Shown one piece after another: positions 13,940 through 21,611 of a stretch of DNA of 24,421 bases (positions are counted from its first letter, which is position 1; each line of letters starts with the position of its first letter). Location: assembly GCA_002314265.1 (NCBI GenBank), contig DCEW01000002.1, positions 1 through 24,421 on the forward strand, given 5' to 3'. Under the pieces are notes generated by a model, which did not search any database, was not told the DNA's origin, and worked only from the letters and a program-made list of their open reading frames with translations. A program made the translations under genes and the position numbers. The DNA is from Flavobacteriales bacterium UBA1820 (GTDB lineage: Bacteria > Bacteroidota > Bacteroidia > Flavobacteriales > UBA1820).

Positions 13940-16143
13940 AAAGATTGCGCAAATATCTTGCGACAGCGCTGATCCTCTGCTCGCTGACGCTCCCGGCCCA
14001 GAACGACTCCACCTGGGTCGGACAATGGATCACGGCCGCCGACTGCCAAAACACCCCCAATACCTGGATCATCCTGCGCAAGACGGTGTCGATAGACCAG
14101 GTACCCGAGCCTTTCGAAGCCCGCATCGCGGCCGACTCCAAATACTGGATGTGGATCAACGACTCACTGGTGGTATTCGAAGGCGGGCTCAAACGCGGAC
14201 CGAACCCCGAAGGGACTTACTACGACGTGGTGGATCTCTCTCCGTATCTGAAAGAAGGGGAGAACACCCTTGCCGTGCTGCTGTGGTATTTCGGCAAGGA
14301 CGGCTTCAGCCATAAATCCAGCGGAAAAGCCGGATTCCTGTTCGATGCACGCAAAGACGGAGTGAGCATCGTCTCCGACCCCAGTTGGCAGGCGACCGTT
14401 TACCAGGCTTTCCAGCACACGGGCAAACCGTATCCCAATTATCGCCTGCCGGAGAGCAATATCCGCTACGATGCCCGCTTTGCCCTTCCGGGATGGAACA
14501 CGACGGCTTTCAAAGGGCTTCTTCCCCCGGCCGAAGTCTTGGCCAAAGCCGGAGAGAAACCTTTCGGCCTTCTGGTCGAACGCCCCATTCCGTTGTGGAA
14601 AGACTACGGACTGCGGCCCTATGAACAGGTGCGCCGTGCGGGCGATACCTTGATCTGCCGCCTGCCCTACAATTGCCAGATGACGCCCTACATCGAGCTG
14701 GAAGCCCCTGCCGGAGACACGATCCGTATCCAAACCGACAACTACCGCGGAGGCAGCGAAAACAATGTCCGGGCCGAATACATCACCCGGGAAGGACTTC
14801 AAGCCTACGAAAATCCCGGCTGGATGAACGGGCACTACGTGTGGTACATTCTTCCCGATGGGGTCGAGGTCAAAAAGGTGGCCTTCCGCGAAACGGGATA
14901 CGATACGGAATTTGCCGGGTCGTTTACATGCGACGATCCTTTCTTGAACGAACTGTGGAAAAAAGCCGCCCGCACGCTGTACATCACCATGCGCGATACA
15001 TACTTCGACTGCCCGGACCGTGAACGCGCCCAGTGGTGGGGCGACGCGGTCAACGAACTGGGGGAAGCCTTTTACGCCCTGTCCCCCTCGTCGCACAAAC
15101 TGGCGGCCAAAGGCATCCGGGAACTGGTGAACTGGCAGCGGGACAACGGCGTACTCTATTCGCCGGTACCGGGTGTGGGGACCAGTGAGCTTCCTTTGCA
15201 GATGCTGGCTTCGATAGGCTGGTACGGATTTTACACGCAGTATTTCTACAGCGGCGATTCCTCTTTCGTAGCCGAAGTCTATGAACCGGTACACCGCTAC
15301 CTGCATCAGGTATGGCAGGTGGGCGAAGACGGTCTTCCCCTGCTGCGCAAAGGCGACTGGAACTGGGGCGACTGGGGCGAAGACATCGACATGGGAGTGC
15401 TGACCACCTGCTGGTATTACCTTGCGCTGAAAGCCGAACGGGAATTCGCCACCATGCTCGGTCGCAGAGAAGATGCCGAAAAAGACACCCGGATGATGGA
15501 GAAGATCGAAAAAGCCTTCGACGGAGCCTACTGGACGGGAAGCGTATTCCGCTCCAAGGAATACCAGGGTGCAGACGATGACCGGGCACAAGCCATGGCC
15601 GTGGTATCGGGACTGGCCTCTGCGGACAAATACCCGGCCTTGACCGAAGCCTTGAAAAAGGAATACCACGCCAGCCCGTACATGGAAAAATACGTGCTCG
15701 AAGCCCTCTTTGTCATGGGTCAGCCCGAAGCAGCCCTGCACCGCATCCACGAACGATATGCCAAAATGATGGGCTACAAGGATTATACAACCCTGTTCGA
15801 AGGATGGGGCATCGGAGCTGAAGGCTTCGGTGGCGGTACGATCAACCATGCCTGGAGCGGCGGACCGCTGACGATGATGAGCCAGAAGGTCGTCGGCATC
15901 GAACCGACCTCCCCGGCTTTCGAGACTTTCCGGGTAGCCCCGCAACTGGGCAAGCTGAAGCACGCCGAAGCCTCGCTGGTTACTGCGGACGGCAGCCGGA
16001 TCCGGGTTGCCGTGGAACAAGACGAACAAGGGCGGATGACCATCCGCCTGGAAGTCCCGAAGGGCAAAAAAGCCCAAGTGGTATTCCCCGACGGGAAAAC
16101 CCGAAACGTGGGAGCAGGCACCCATAAACTGACCGGGAAATAA
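13936..16143 (+). CDS. exported GH78 alpha-L-rhamnosidase
   Basis: A 735-residue secreted glycosidase predicted to release L-rhamnose from glycosides or oligosaccharides in the periplasm. The signal peptide is MKRLRKYLATALILCSLTLP with cleavage near Ala21. The N-terminal beta domains (about 25-320) include FEARIAADSKYWMWIND and EGGLKRGPNPEGTYYD. The barrel starts at GSFTCDDPFLNELWKKAART (328-347). It carries a canonical acid loop, DCPDRERAQWWGD (358-370), with Glu363 in the general-acid position. The region FEGWGIGAEGFGGGTINHAW through PLTMMSQKVVGIEP closes the barrel, and a beta domain follows. The gene overlaps the preceding stop by four bases, suggesting translational coupling. It is the last gene of the rhamnose operon, which supports L-rhamnose as the released sugar. 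Confidence 0.88.
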   Translation: MKRLRKYLATALILCSLTLPAQNDSTWVGQWITAADCQNTPNTWIILRKTVSIDQVPEPFEARIAADSKYWMWINDSLVVFEGGLKRGPNPEGTYYDVVDLSPYLKEGENTLAVLLWYFGKDGFSHKSSGKAGFLFDARKDGVSIVSDPSWQATVYQAFQHTGKPYPNYRLPESNIRYDARFALPGWNTTAFKGLLPPAEVLAKAGEKPFGLLVERPIPLWKDYGLRPYEQVRRAGDTLICRLPYNCQMTPYIELEAPAGDTIRIQTDNYRGGSENNVRAEYITREGLQAYENPGWMNGHYVWYILPDGVEVKKVAFRETGYDTEFAGSFTCDDPFLNELWKKAARTLYITMRDTYFDCPDRERAQWWGDAVNELGEAFYALSPSSHKLAAKGIRELVNWQRDNGVLYSPVPGVGTSELPLQMLASIGWYGFYTQYFYSGDSSFVAEVYEPVHRYLHQVWQVGEDGLPLLRKGDWNWGDWGEDIDMGVLTTCWYYLALKAEREFATMLGRREDAEKDTRMMEKIEKAFDGAYWTGSVFRSKEYQGADDDRAQAMAVVSGLASADKYPALTEALKKEYHASPYMEKYVLEALFVMGQPEAALHRIHERYAKMMGYKDYTTLFEGWGIGAEGFGGGTINHAWSGGPLTMMSQKVVGIEPTSPAFETFRVAPQLGKLKHAEASLVTADGSRIRVAVEQDEQGRMTIRLEVPKGKKAQVVFPDGKTRNVGAGTHKLTGK

Positions 16144-16184
16144 GATCCCGGGGGATCTCCGCCGGTCGCTACCAAGCGTTTTTT
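16144..16184 (+). terminator. probable terminator of the rhamnose operon
   Basis: Directly after the last stop codon come a small GC hairpin (GATCCCGGGGGATC, 16144-16157) and a second short stem (CGCT-ACCA-AGCG, 16167-16178) followed by six T residues. The second stem is only 4 bp, so efficiency is uncertain. Confidence 0.5.
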
Positions 16185-16209
16185 GCCCGCCGGTGGGACA
16201 TGAAAAAAA

Positions 16210-16240
16210 TTGCACATATGACCGCCAGGGCGTAAATTTG
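16210..16240 (+). promoter_or_regulatory. consensus promoter for purB
   Basis: TTG at 16210-16212, a 20-base spacer, then TAAATTTG at 16233-16240. This fits the Bacteroidota pattern well. The box ends 36 bases before the purB start codon. Confidence 0.75.
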
Positions 16241-16276
16241 TCGCTCGATTAGCGAAAAAAACAAAGACCGAAAAAT

Positions 16277-17626
16277 ATGGAACTCTCCCCCCTCACTGCG
16301 CTCTGTCCCCTGGACGGGCGCTACCGCACCACCGGCGAAACGCTGGCTCCGTACTTTTCCGAATACGGCCTGATACGCTACCGCGTACAGGTGGAAGTAG
16401 AATACTTCATCGCCCTGTGCGGACTGGGTGCGCAGCTGCCCCAACTGGCCGGCGTACCGGAAAGCGCATTTGCCGATCTGCGCCGCCTCTACACCGACTT
16501 TTCCCTCGAGGACGCCCAACGGGTCAAGGAAATCGAAAAGACGACCAACCACGATGTAAAAGCGGTCGAGTACTTCCTCAAGGAGCAGTTCGCCCGCCTG
16601 GGGCTGGAGCGCTACAAGGAATTCATCCACTTCGGCCTTACCTCGCAGGACATCAACAACACGGCCATCCCCCTGTCCCTCAAGCAGGCCGTGGCCGAAG
16701 TCTACCTGCCGGAACTCCACGGACTGATCGAACGGCTGGAAGAACGGGCCTCGGAGTGGGACGACATCCCGATGCTGGCGCATACGCACGGACAACCGGC
16801 TTCGCCCACCCGGCTGGGAAAAGAGATCCGGGTGTTCTCCCAGCGCCTGCACGTTCAGGTGGAGATGCTGGAGAAACTGCCCTACGGAGCCAAGTTCGGC
16901 GGGGCGACGGGCAACTTCAATGCCCACAAGGCTGCTTTCCCGGCTGTGGACTGGAATGCTTTCGCCCGGGACTTCGTCGAGGGAACCCTGGGGCTGAAAC
17001 GTTCGTACCCCACCACGCAGATAGAACATTACGACCTGTGCGCCGCCCTGTGCGACAACATCAAACGCATCAACAACATCCTGATCGACCTGGATCGGGA
17101 CATGTGGACCTACATCTCGATGGAATACTTCCACCAGCAGATAAAAGCCGGTGAAGTAGGTTCGAGCGCCATGCCGCACAAGGTAAACCCCATCGACTTC
17201 GAAAATTCGGAAGGCAACCTCGGGGTGGCCAATGCCCTGTGGGTGCACCTGGCCGGGAAGCTACCCATCTCGCGGATGCAGCGCGACCTGACCGACTCTA
17301 CCGTACTGCGCAACCTCGGCGTTCCGCTGGGACATTCCCTGCTGGCGATCCGCTCGACGCTCAAGGGCCTCAACAAACTGATCGTCCATCGGGAAAAGAT
17401 CATCGCCGATCTGGACAACAACTGGGCGGTAGTGGCCGAAGCCATCCAGACCGTACTGCGGCGCGAAGGCTACCCCAACCCCTACGAGACGCTCAAAGCC
17501 CTCACGCGGACCAATGCCAAGATCACCAAGGAAAGCATCCGGGAATTTATCGACACCCTCGATGTACCCGAAAATGTCAAAGACGAGCTCCGGGGCTTCT
17601 CTCCCCTGAACTACACCGGATACTGA
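16277..17626 (+). CDS. purB: adenylosuccinate lyase
   Basis: A 449-residue enzyme of the fumarase/aspartase superfamily. It acts twice in purine synthesis: it splits SAICAR to AICAR and adenylosuccinate to AMP, releasing fumarate each time. The opening MELSPLTALCPLDGRY and the segment TTNHDVKAVEYFLKE (89-103) place it in the E. coli PurB subgroup (456 residues). The catalytic His171 is in AHTHGQPASPT, and the mobile signature loop GSSAMPHKVNPIDFENSEGN (295-314) contains the catalytic Ser. It is transcribed alone from its own consensus promoter and ends at a bidirectional hairpin shared with the convergent operon. Confidence 0.97.
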   Translation: MELSPLTALCPLDGRYRTTGETLAPYFSEYGLIRYRVQVEVEYFIALCGLGAQLPQLAGVPESAFADLRRLYTDFSLEDAQRVKEIEKTTNHDVKAVEYFLKEQFARLGLERYKEFIHFGLTSQDINNTAIPLSLKQAVAEVYLPELHGLIERLEERASEWDDIPMLAHTHGQPASPTRLGKEIRVFSQRLHVQVEMLEKLPYGAKFGGATGNFNAHKAAFPAVDWNAFARDFVEGTLGLKRSYPTTQIEHYDLCAALCDNIKRINNILIDLDRDMWTYISMEYFHQQIKAGEVGSSAMPHKVNPIDFENSEGNLGVANALWVHLAGKLPISRMQRDLTDSTVLRNLGVPLGHSLLAIRSTLKGLNKLIVHREKIIADLDNNWAVVAEAIQTVLRREGYPNPYETLKALTRTNAKITKESIREFIDTLDVPENVKDELRGFSPLNYTGY

Positions 17627-17663
17627 CCACCCCAACGGACCGGGACTGCCAAGGACATAAAAC

Positions 17664-17705
17664 AAGCCCGAAAAAGCGCCTCTTTCGAGGGGCTTTTTCG
17701 GGCTT
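17664..17705. terminator. bidirectional terminator between purB and the nitrilase-family gene
   Basis: A 14-bp stem (AAGCCCGAAAAAGC paired with GCTTTTTCGGGCTT) with a 14-base loop that itself contains a short CCTC/GAGG stem. It sits 37 bases after the purB stop and 41 bases after the end of the convergent gene. The A-rich and T-rich arms give usable T tracts in both directions. Confidence 0.75.
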
Positions 17706-17746
17706 TGCTTTATCGATTCCGGGAACAAGACAGCCCCGGCAAACCT

Positions 17747-18727
17747 TTACCCGCGGGAGGATTCCTCGTCCCGGGGAAGCACGCCGTCTTTCCACGCTAC
17801 TTTCTGCACCGGAGTATGCGCCATTCCGACGATCTCCCGGTACAAGTCCGGCCGACGCGCCTGAAGGTAACGGGTCCCTCCGGCCCGTTCTATCTTGTCT
17901 TCCGTAAGCGTGGCCAGGCAAAAATCATCGCCCAAGGCCCGGCACTCAACCACCACGTCCCCGAATGGGTCCAGGATCATCGAACAGCCGTTCTTCACTT
18001 CGTGGTAATCCATCCCTATCGGATTGGAGAAGACGACATACACCGCATTGTCATAAGCGCGCGAAGGAAGCCATTTCATCAGCCAGGCACGACCCTTGAG
18101 CCCATCGAACTCCACCCGGAGCGAAGTGGGATCGGTCTCCCTGTTCCGCCACAATTCCGGATCGACGTACCCGGCTCCCGGCCGCGGCGAAGGCGTACAC
18201 ATGGTCACGTGCGGCATGAAGATGATCTGCGCCCCCAGCAGTTTGGTAGCCCGGACATTTTCAAAGATGTTGTTGTCGTAACATACGAGAATGCCGCATT
18301 TCCAACCCTTCAGATCGAACACCACATACCGGTCGCCCGGAGTGAGCGCCGGATGGATAAACGGATGCAGCTTGCGGTATTTTGCCTTCAGCCCCGTACC
18401 ATCCACACAGATATGCGCCTTGTACAGGCGGCCATCGTCTCCCCGTTCGAAGAATCCGGCCAGCAAAGCCACCCCCGTTTCGCGGGCTATCCGGATCAGT
18501 TCCTGCGTGGAGGGACCGTCGGGGATGGGTTCCGCGATCCGGGCAAGCTGGTCGCGGGTCAGGTCCTTGGCAAAGGTATACCCGCAGACCGAACACTCGT
18601 GAAAGGCCACCACGTCCGCCCCGGCCTTCCCGGCCAAGGCGCACATGCGACGGATAACCGACAGGTTGTAGGCCTTGTCGTTGTCGCGCGCTTCGAACTG
18701 GACCGAAGCCACCTTGATGTTTTCCAT
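17747..18727 (-). CDS. carbon-nitrogen hydrolase (nitrilase superfamily), substrate unknown
   Basis: A 326-residue cytoplasmic hydrolase with the full nitrilase-superfamily triad: Glu44 in VVAFHECSVCGYTF, Lys119 in KAKYRKLHPF and Cys149 in CGILVCYDNNIFEN. The start MENIKVASVQFEARDND is typical. The length is above the compact amidases (260 to 290) because of an extra segment after the Cys strand (about 174-215, SPRPGAGYVDPELWRN onward). A second Glu region is at SLRVEFDGLKGRAW. Such enzymes hydrolyse amides, nitriles or carbamoyl groups (for example N-carbamoylputrescine, omega-amides). I cannot choose among them from sequence alone. It is the last gene of a minus-strand operon, 21 bases after gpmA, and ends at a shared terminator. 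Confidence 0.85.
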   Translation of the reverse strand: MENIKVASVQFEARDNDKAYNLSVIRRMCALAGKAGADVVAFHECSVCGYTFAKDLTRDQLARIAEPIPDGPSTQELIRIARETGVALLAGFFERGDDGRLYKAHICVDGTGLKAKYRKLHPFIHPALTPGDRYVVFDLKGWKCGILVCYDNNIFENVRATKLLGAQIIFMPHVTMCTPSPRPGAGYVDPELWRNRETDPTSLRVEFDGLKGRAWLMKWLPSRAYDNAVYVVFSNPIGMDYHEVKNGCSMILDPFGDVVVECRALGDDFCLATLTEDKIERAGGTRYLQARRPDLYREIVGMAHTPVQKVAWKDGVLPRDEESSRG

Positions 18728-18748
18728 CCTGTTCTCCTTGGCCAGAGG

Positions 18749-19495
18749 CTACTTCTTTTTCCCTTGGTTGGCCACCGCTTCCATCAGACGCTTGATTTCC
18801 TCGGGATCCCCCAGGAAATAGTCCTTTTGAAGGCGGAGGTTGTCGTCAAATTCGAAGACATACGGCACGGCGGTAGGGAGATTCAGGCCGACGATGTCCT
18901 GGTCGGAGATTCCCTTGAGGTGCTTGATGATCCCGCGCAGACTGTTGCCGTGCGCCGCGACGATGATCTGGTCGGCTACCGCGAGCGTGGGGAATATCAC
19001 ACAGTGCCAATACGGCAGGATGCGCTCGATGGTATCCTTGAGCGACTCGGTGCGGGGCAACTCGGCATCCGGCACCTGACGGTAACGGGGATCATGCCGC
19101 GGATTGCGCGGATCGTCCTCCGAAAGCGGCAAGGGTGCCACGTCGTAGCTCCGCCGCCAGATGAGCACCTGCTGATCGCCGTATTGGGCCGCCGTTTCAG
19201 CCTTGTTCAGGCCCTGAAGCTGGCCGTAGTGCTTTTCGTTCAAACGCCAGGATTTCTCGACCGGGATCCAGTCCTGATCCATCCGGTCCAGCACGCAGTT
19301 CAGCGTCTTGACGGCCCGTTTAAGGTACGAGGTGAAGGCTTTCTCGAAGACGAAGCCTTCCTTTTTCAGCAGATCGCCGGCACGACGGGCTTCCTCGATG
19401 CCCTTTTCCGTCAAGTCCACATCCGTCCAGCCGGTAAAACGGTTTTCCTTGTTCCATGCGCTTTCGCCATGGCGCAGCAGTACGATCTTTTTCAT
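18749..19495 (-). CDS. gpmA: 2,3-bisphosphoglycerate-dependent phosphoglycerate mutase
   Basis: A 248-residue glycolytic enzyme interconverting 3- and 2-phosphoglycerate through a phospho-histidine. The catalytic set is complete: His9 in [18 protein letters not shown], Arg60 in [10 protein letters not shown], Glu87 in [15 protein letters not shown] and His182 in [22 protein letters not shown] (113-124) is diagnostic of the dimeric dPGM type, and the length matches E. coli GpmA (250). It lies 66 bases after the CNNM-type gene on the same strand. No TAnnTTTG box is found in that gap, so the two are probably cotranscribed. Confidence 0.96.
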   Translation of the reverse strand: MKKIVLLRHGESAWNKENRFTGWTDVDLTEKGIEEARRAGDLLKKEGFVFEKAFTSYLKRAVKTLNCVLDRMDQDWIPVEKSWRLNEKHYGQLQGLNKAETAAQYGDQQVLIWRRSYDVAPLPLSEDDPRNPRHDPRYRQVPDAELPRTESLKDTIERILPYWHCVIFPTLAVADQIIVAAHGNSLRGIIKHLKGISDQDIVGLNLPTAVPYVFEFDDNLRLQKDYFLGDPEEIKRLMEAVANQGKKK

Positions 19496-19561
19496 GCGAT
19501 ATATATGTATTAGATTTTTGTTGTTTCTTTCCTGTTTTCGTCTCTTTGCCGGTCAGTCGTC

Positions 19562-20863
19562 CTAGTCCCCCTCTCCGGGATTCCCCTGGGACCCATCGCC
19601 CCGGCGGGTAACCAGTACTTTGTCGATCCGTGCCCCGTCCATGTCGACCACTTCCATCTCCAGACCCTGCCAGAGAAAACGCTCGCCCGTCTTGGGCACG
19701 TGCTGGAGTACGGCCAGGATCAGACCGCTGATCGTCTTGTAATTGTGTCGGGAAAACAAATCTTCCATCCCGAGCGTATCGAGCAGTTCGTAAAACGGGC
19801 ATTGCCCGTCCACCAGCAGCGACCCGTCTTCCCGACGGACGATCGGCTGCTCGCCATCCTCCTGAGGTATGCCGCCCAGCAAGCCTTTCACTACGTCTTT
19901 GAGGGTAACGATGCCCTCCACGCTGCCGAATTCGTCGATGACGATCCCGCACTTGAGTTTCGAGGTCTTCAGGGTATCCATCGCCCGATAGACACTCATG
20001 TTTTCCGGCAAGTATTCCGCCGGGCGCATGATCTTTTCGAGCTGGAATTCCGGATCGGAAGCATGGGCAAACAAGTCCTTGAGATGGATTACCCCCACGA
20101 TCTCATCGAGCGAGCCGTTGCACACCGGATAGACGTTGTACACATGGGTGCGTACCAACTCGCGCAGGTACTGCGCATCCCGGCGAATATCCAGCCATAC
20201 GATGTCGCTGCGGTGAGTCATGATGGAAGCGATGTCCATGTCGCCCAGCGAAAACACGCGTTCGACGATCTCGTGTTCCACCGGGTCGATCTGCCCGCCT
20301 TGGGCGCTTTGGGCCACGACGGCTTTCACCTCCTCTTCGGTAACCACATCGTCCTTGCGATCCCGCAGCCCCAACATCCGCGATACGGCCGAGGTACTGG
20401 CCGAGAGCACCCATACGAAGGGCGAAGCGACCCGCGAGAGGAAATCCATCACCGGAGCGATGAGTTTGGCGGCACTCTCCGACACGCTGAGCCCGATGCG
20501 TTTGGGCACCAGTTCGCCGAAGATCAAGGTGAGATAGGTCACCAGGATGACGATAAGGGTCTGGGCGATCCCGAGGCTGTACGGTGCCAGCGGTTCGATG
20601 TGGGCAATCCACACGGCTACGTATCCGGCGAGCATCTCCCCGGAAAAAAGTCCCGTCAGGATACCGATCAAGGTGATGCCGATCTGGATGGTCGAGAGGA
20701 AGCGATCGGGGTTTTCCGCCAGACGCAAGGCCGTACGGGCCGGTTTGTTGCCGTTCTTGGCGTCGATCTCCAGACGGGCACGCCGCGAAGAGATGATGGC
20801 GATCTCCGACATGGAAAATACGCCGTTGAGCAAGATGAGTCCGAGAATGATGAATATTTCCAT
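19562..20863 (-). CDS. CNNM/CorC-type membrane protein with CBS pair (HlyC/CorC family)
   Basis: A 433-residue inner-membrane protein. The N-terminal CNNM (DUF21) domain (1-195) has three or four hydrophobic segments, namely MEIFIILGLILLNGVFSMSE, STIQIGITLIGILTGLFSG and GIAQTLIVILVTYLTLIFGE, ending with the family motif GELVPKRIGL (116-125). A CBS-domain pair (about 208-330) contains IVWLDI and IVIDEFGSVEGIVTLKDVV. A CorC/HlyC domain (345-425) closes the protein. The family is linked to magnesium or other cation export and homeostasis; 'hemolysin' is an old label. I chose the ATG at 20863: a 21-codon upstream extension would start inside the -7 box. It is the first gene of an operon with gpmA. 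Confidence 0.9.
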   Translation of the reverse strand: MEIFIILGLILLNGVFSMSEIAIISSRRARLEIDAKNGNKPARTALRLAENPDRFLSTIQIGITLIGILTGLFSGEMLAGYVAVWIAHIEPLAPYSLGIAQTLIVILVTYLTLIFGELVPKRIGLSVSESAAKLIAPVMDFLSRVASPFVWVLSASTSAVSRMLGLRDRKDDVVTEEEVKAVVAQSAQGGQIDPVEHEIVERVFSLGDMDIASIMTHRSDIVWLDIRRDAQYLRELVRTHVYNVYPVCNGSLDEIVGVIHLKDLFAHASDPEFQLEKIMRPAEYLPENMSVYRAMDTLKTSKLKCGIVIDEFGSVEGIVTLKDVVKGLLGGIPQEDGEQPIVRREDGSLLVDGQCPFYELLDTLGMEDLFSRHNYKTISGLILAVLQHVPKTGERFLWQGLEMEVVDMDGARIDKVLVTRRGDGSQGNPGEGD

Positions 20864-20923
20864 ACTTGTTTTTCTTCCGAATGACAATTCCACAGAATCC
20901 CTATACACCGGAATGCCAAAGGT

Positions 20924-20931
20924 CAAAAATA
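20924..20931 (-). promoter_or_regulatory. -7 promoter element for the CNNM-type operon
   Basis: The minus strand reads TATTTTTG, matching TAnnTTTG, 60 bases before the chosen start. No good -33 element is present at the normal spacing. The 172 bases between this and the rpiB box hold no other recognisable element. Confidence 0.45.
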
Positions 20932-21103
20932 GTGAAAGCCGAGCGCAGCGGCAAGGGGAAAAACAAAGTTTTCATCCCAAACCGGTGCCGAGGCGCATCC
21001 TGTTTTTATCCTCCCCCCTTTTTCCCCCGTAAAAAAGCCCCGGCCTTCGTTATTTTACCGTAATTTCATCCCCGCCATTGGCCTTTGTCCCGAAAAATAG
21101 CCC

Positions 21104-21111
21104 TACCTTTG
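21104..21111 (+). promoter_or_regulatory. -7 promoter element for the rpiB-rnr-tadA operon
   Basis: TACCTTTG, a perfect TAnnTTTG match, 32 bases before the rpiB start. TTTG at 21084-21087 is 16 bases upstream, closer than the usual 19 to 21. The position excludes an in-frame ATG at 21078 as the start. Confidence 0.6.
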
Positions 21112-21143
21112 TACATAAGGTAACTCAACAACACATACGAGCC

Positions 21144-21578
21144 ATGAAAATAGCCTTGGGCAGCGACCACGCAGGCGTGGACTACAAAAAAGCCATCGTA
21201 GAACACCTGCGCAGCAAGGGCATCGAAACCCTCGATTTCGGACCTTTCACCACCGACGCGGTGGATTACCCCGATTACATCCACCCCGTAGCCCGCGCTG
21301 TGGAAAGCGGCCAAGCAGACCTGGGCATCACCCTTTGCGGGTCGGGCAACGGCGCCGCCATGACCGCCAACAAACACGCCGGCATCCGCGCCGCCCTCTG
21401 CTGGACTCCGGAGCTGGCTTCACTGGCCCGCCACCACAACGATGCCAATGTGCTGGACATCCCCGCACGTTTTGTCAGCCTGTACCAGGCCCTGGAGATG
21501 GTGGACGTATTCCTGGCCGAGCCTTTCGACGGGGGACGGCACCAACGCCGCATCGAGAAGATCCCCGTAAAGGACTGA
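21144..21578 (+). CDS. rpiB: ribose-5-phosphate isomerase B
   Basis: A 144-residue RpiB/LacA/LacB-family isomerase interconverting ribose 5-phosphate and ribulose 5-phosphate in the pentose phosphate pathway. MKIALGSDHAGVDYKK carries the Asp8-His9 pair of the phosphosugar site. Cys65 in GITLCGSGNGAAMTANK is the proton-transfer cysteine (Cys66 in E. coli RpiB), and His98 lies in LARHHNDANVL. The C-terminus GGRHQRRIEKI is typical. The length is standard (about 145 to 150). The start is set by the conserved MKIALGSDHAG and by the promoter. rnr follows after 33 bases in the same operon. Confidence 0.95.
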   Translation: MKIALGSDHAGVDYKKAIVEHLRSKGIETLDFGPFTTDAVDYPDYIHPVARAVESGQADLGITLCGSGNGAAMTANKHAGIRAALCWTPELASLARHHNDANVLDIPARFVSLYQALEMVDVFLAEPFDGGRHQRRIEKIPVKD

Positions 21579-21611
21579 TGCGCCCCTTGCGCTCGTAAAG
21601 CATTCAAGAGC

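Noticed and set aside
21579..21611. A possible separate promoter for rnr
   Set aside because: No TAnnTTTG box is present in the 33-base gap, so rnr is best read as part of the rpiB operon.
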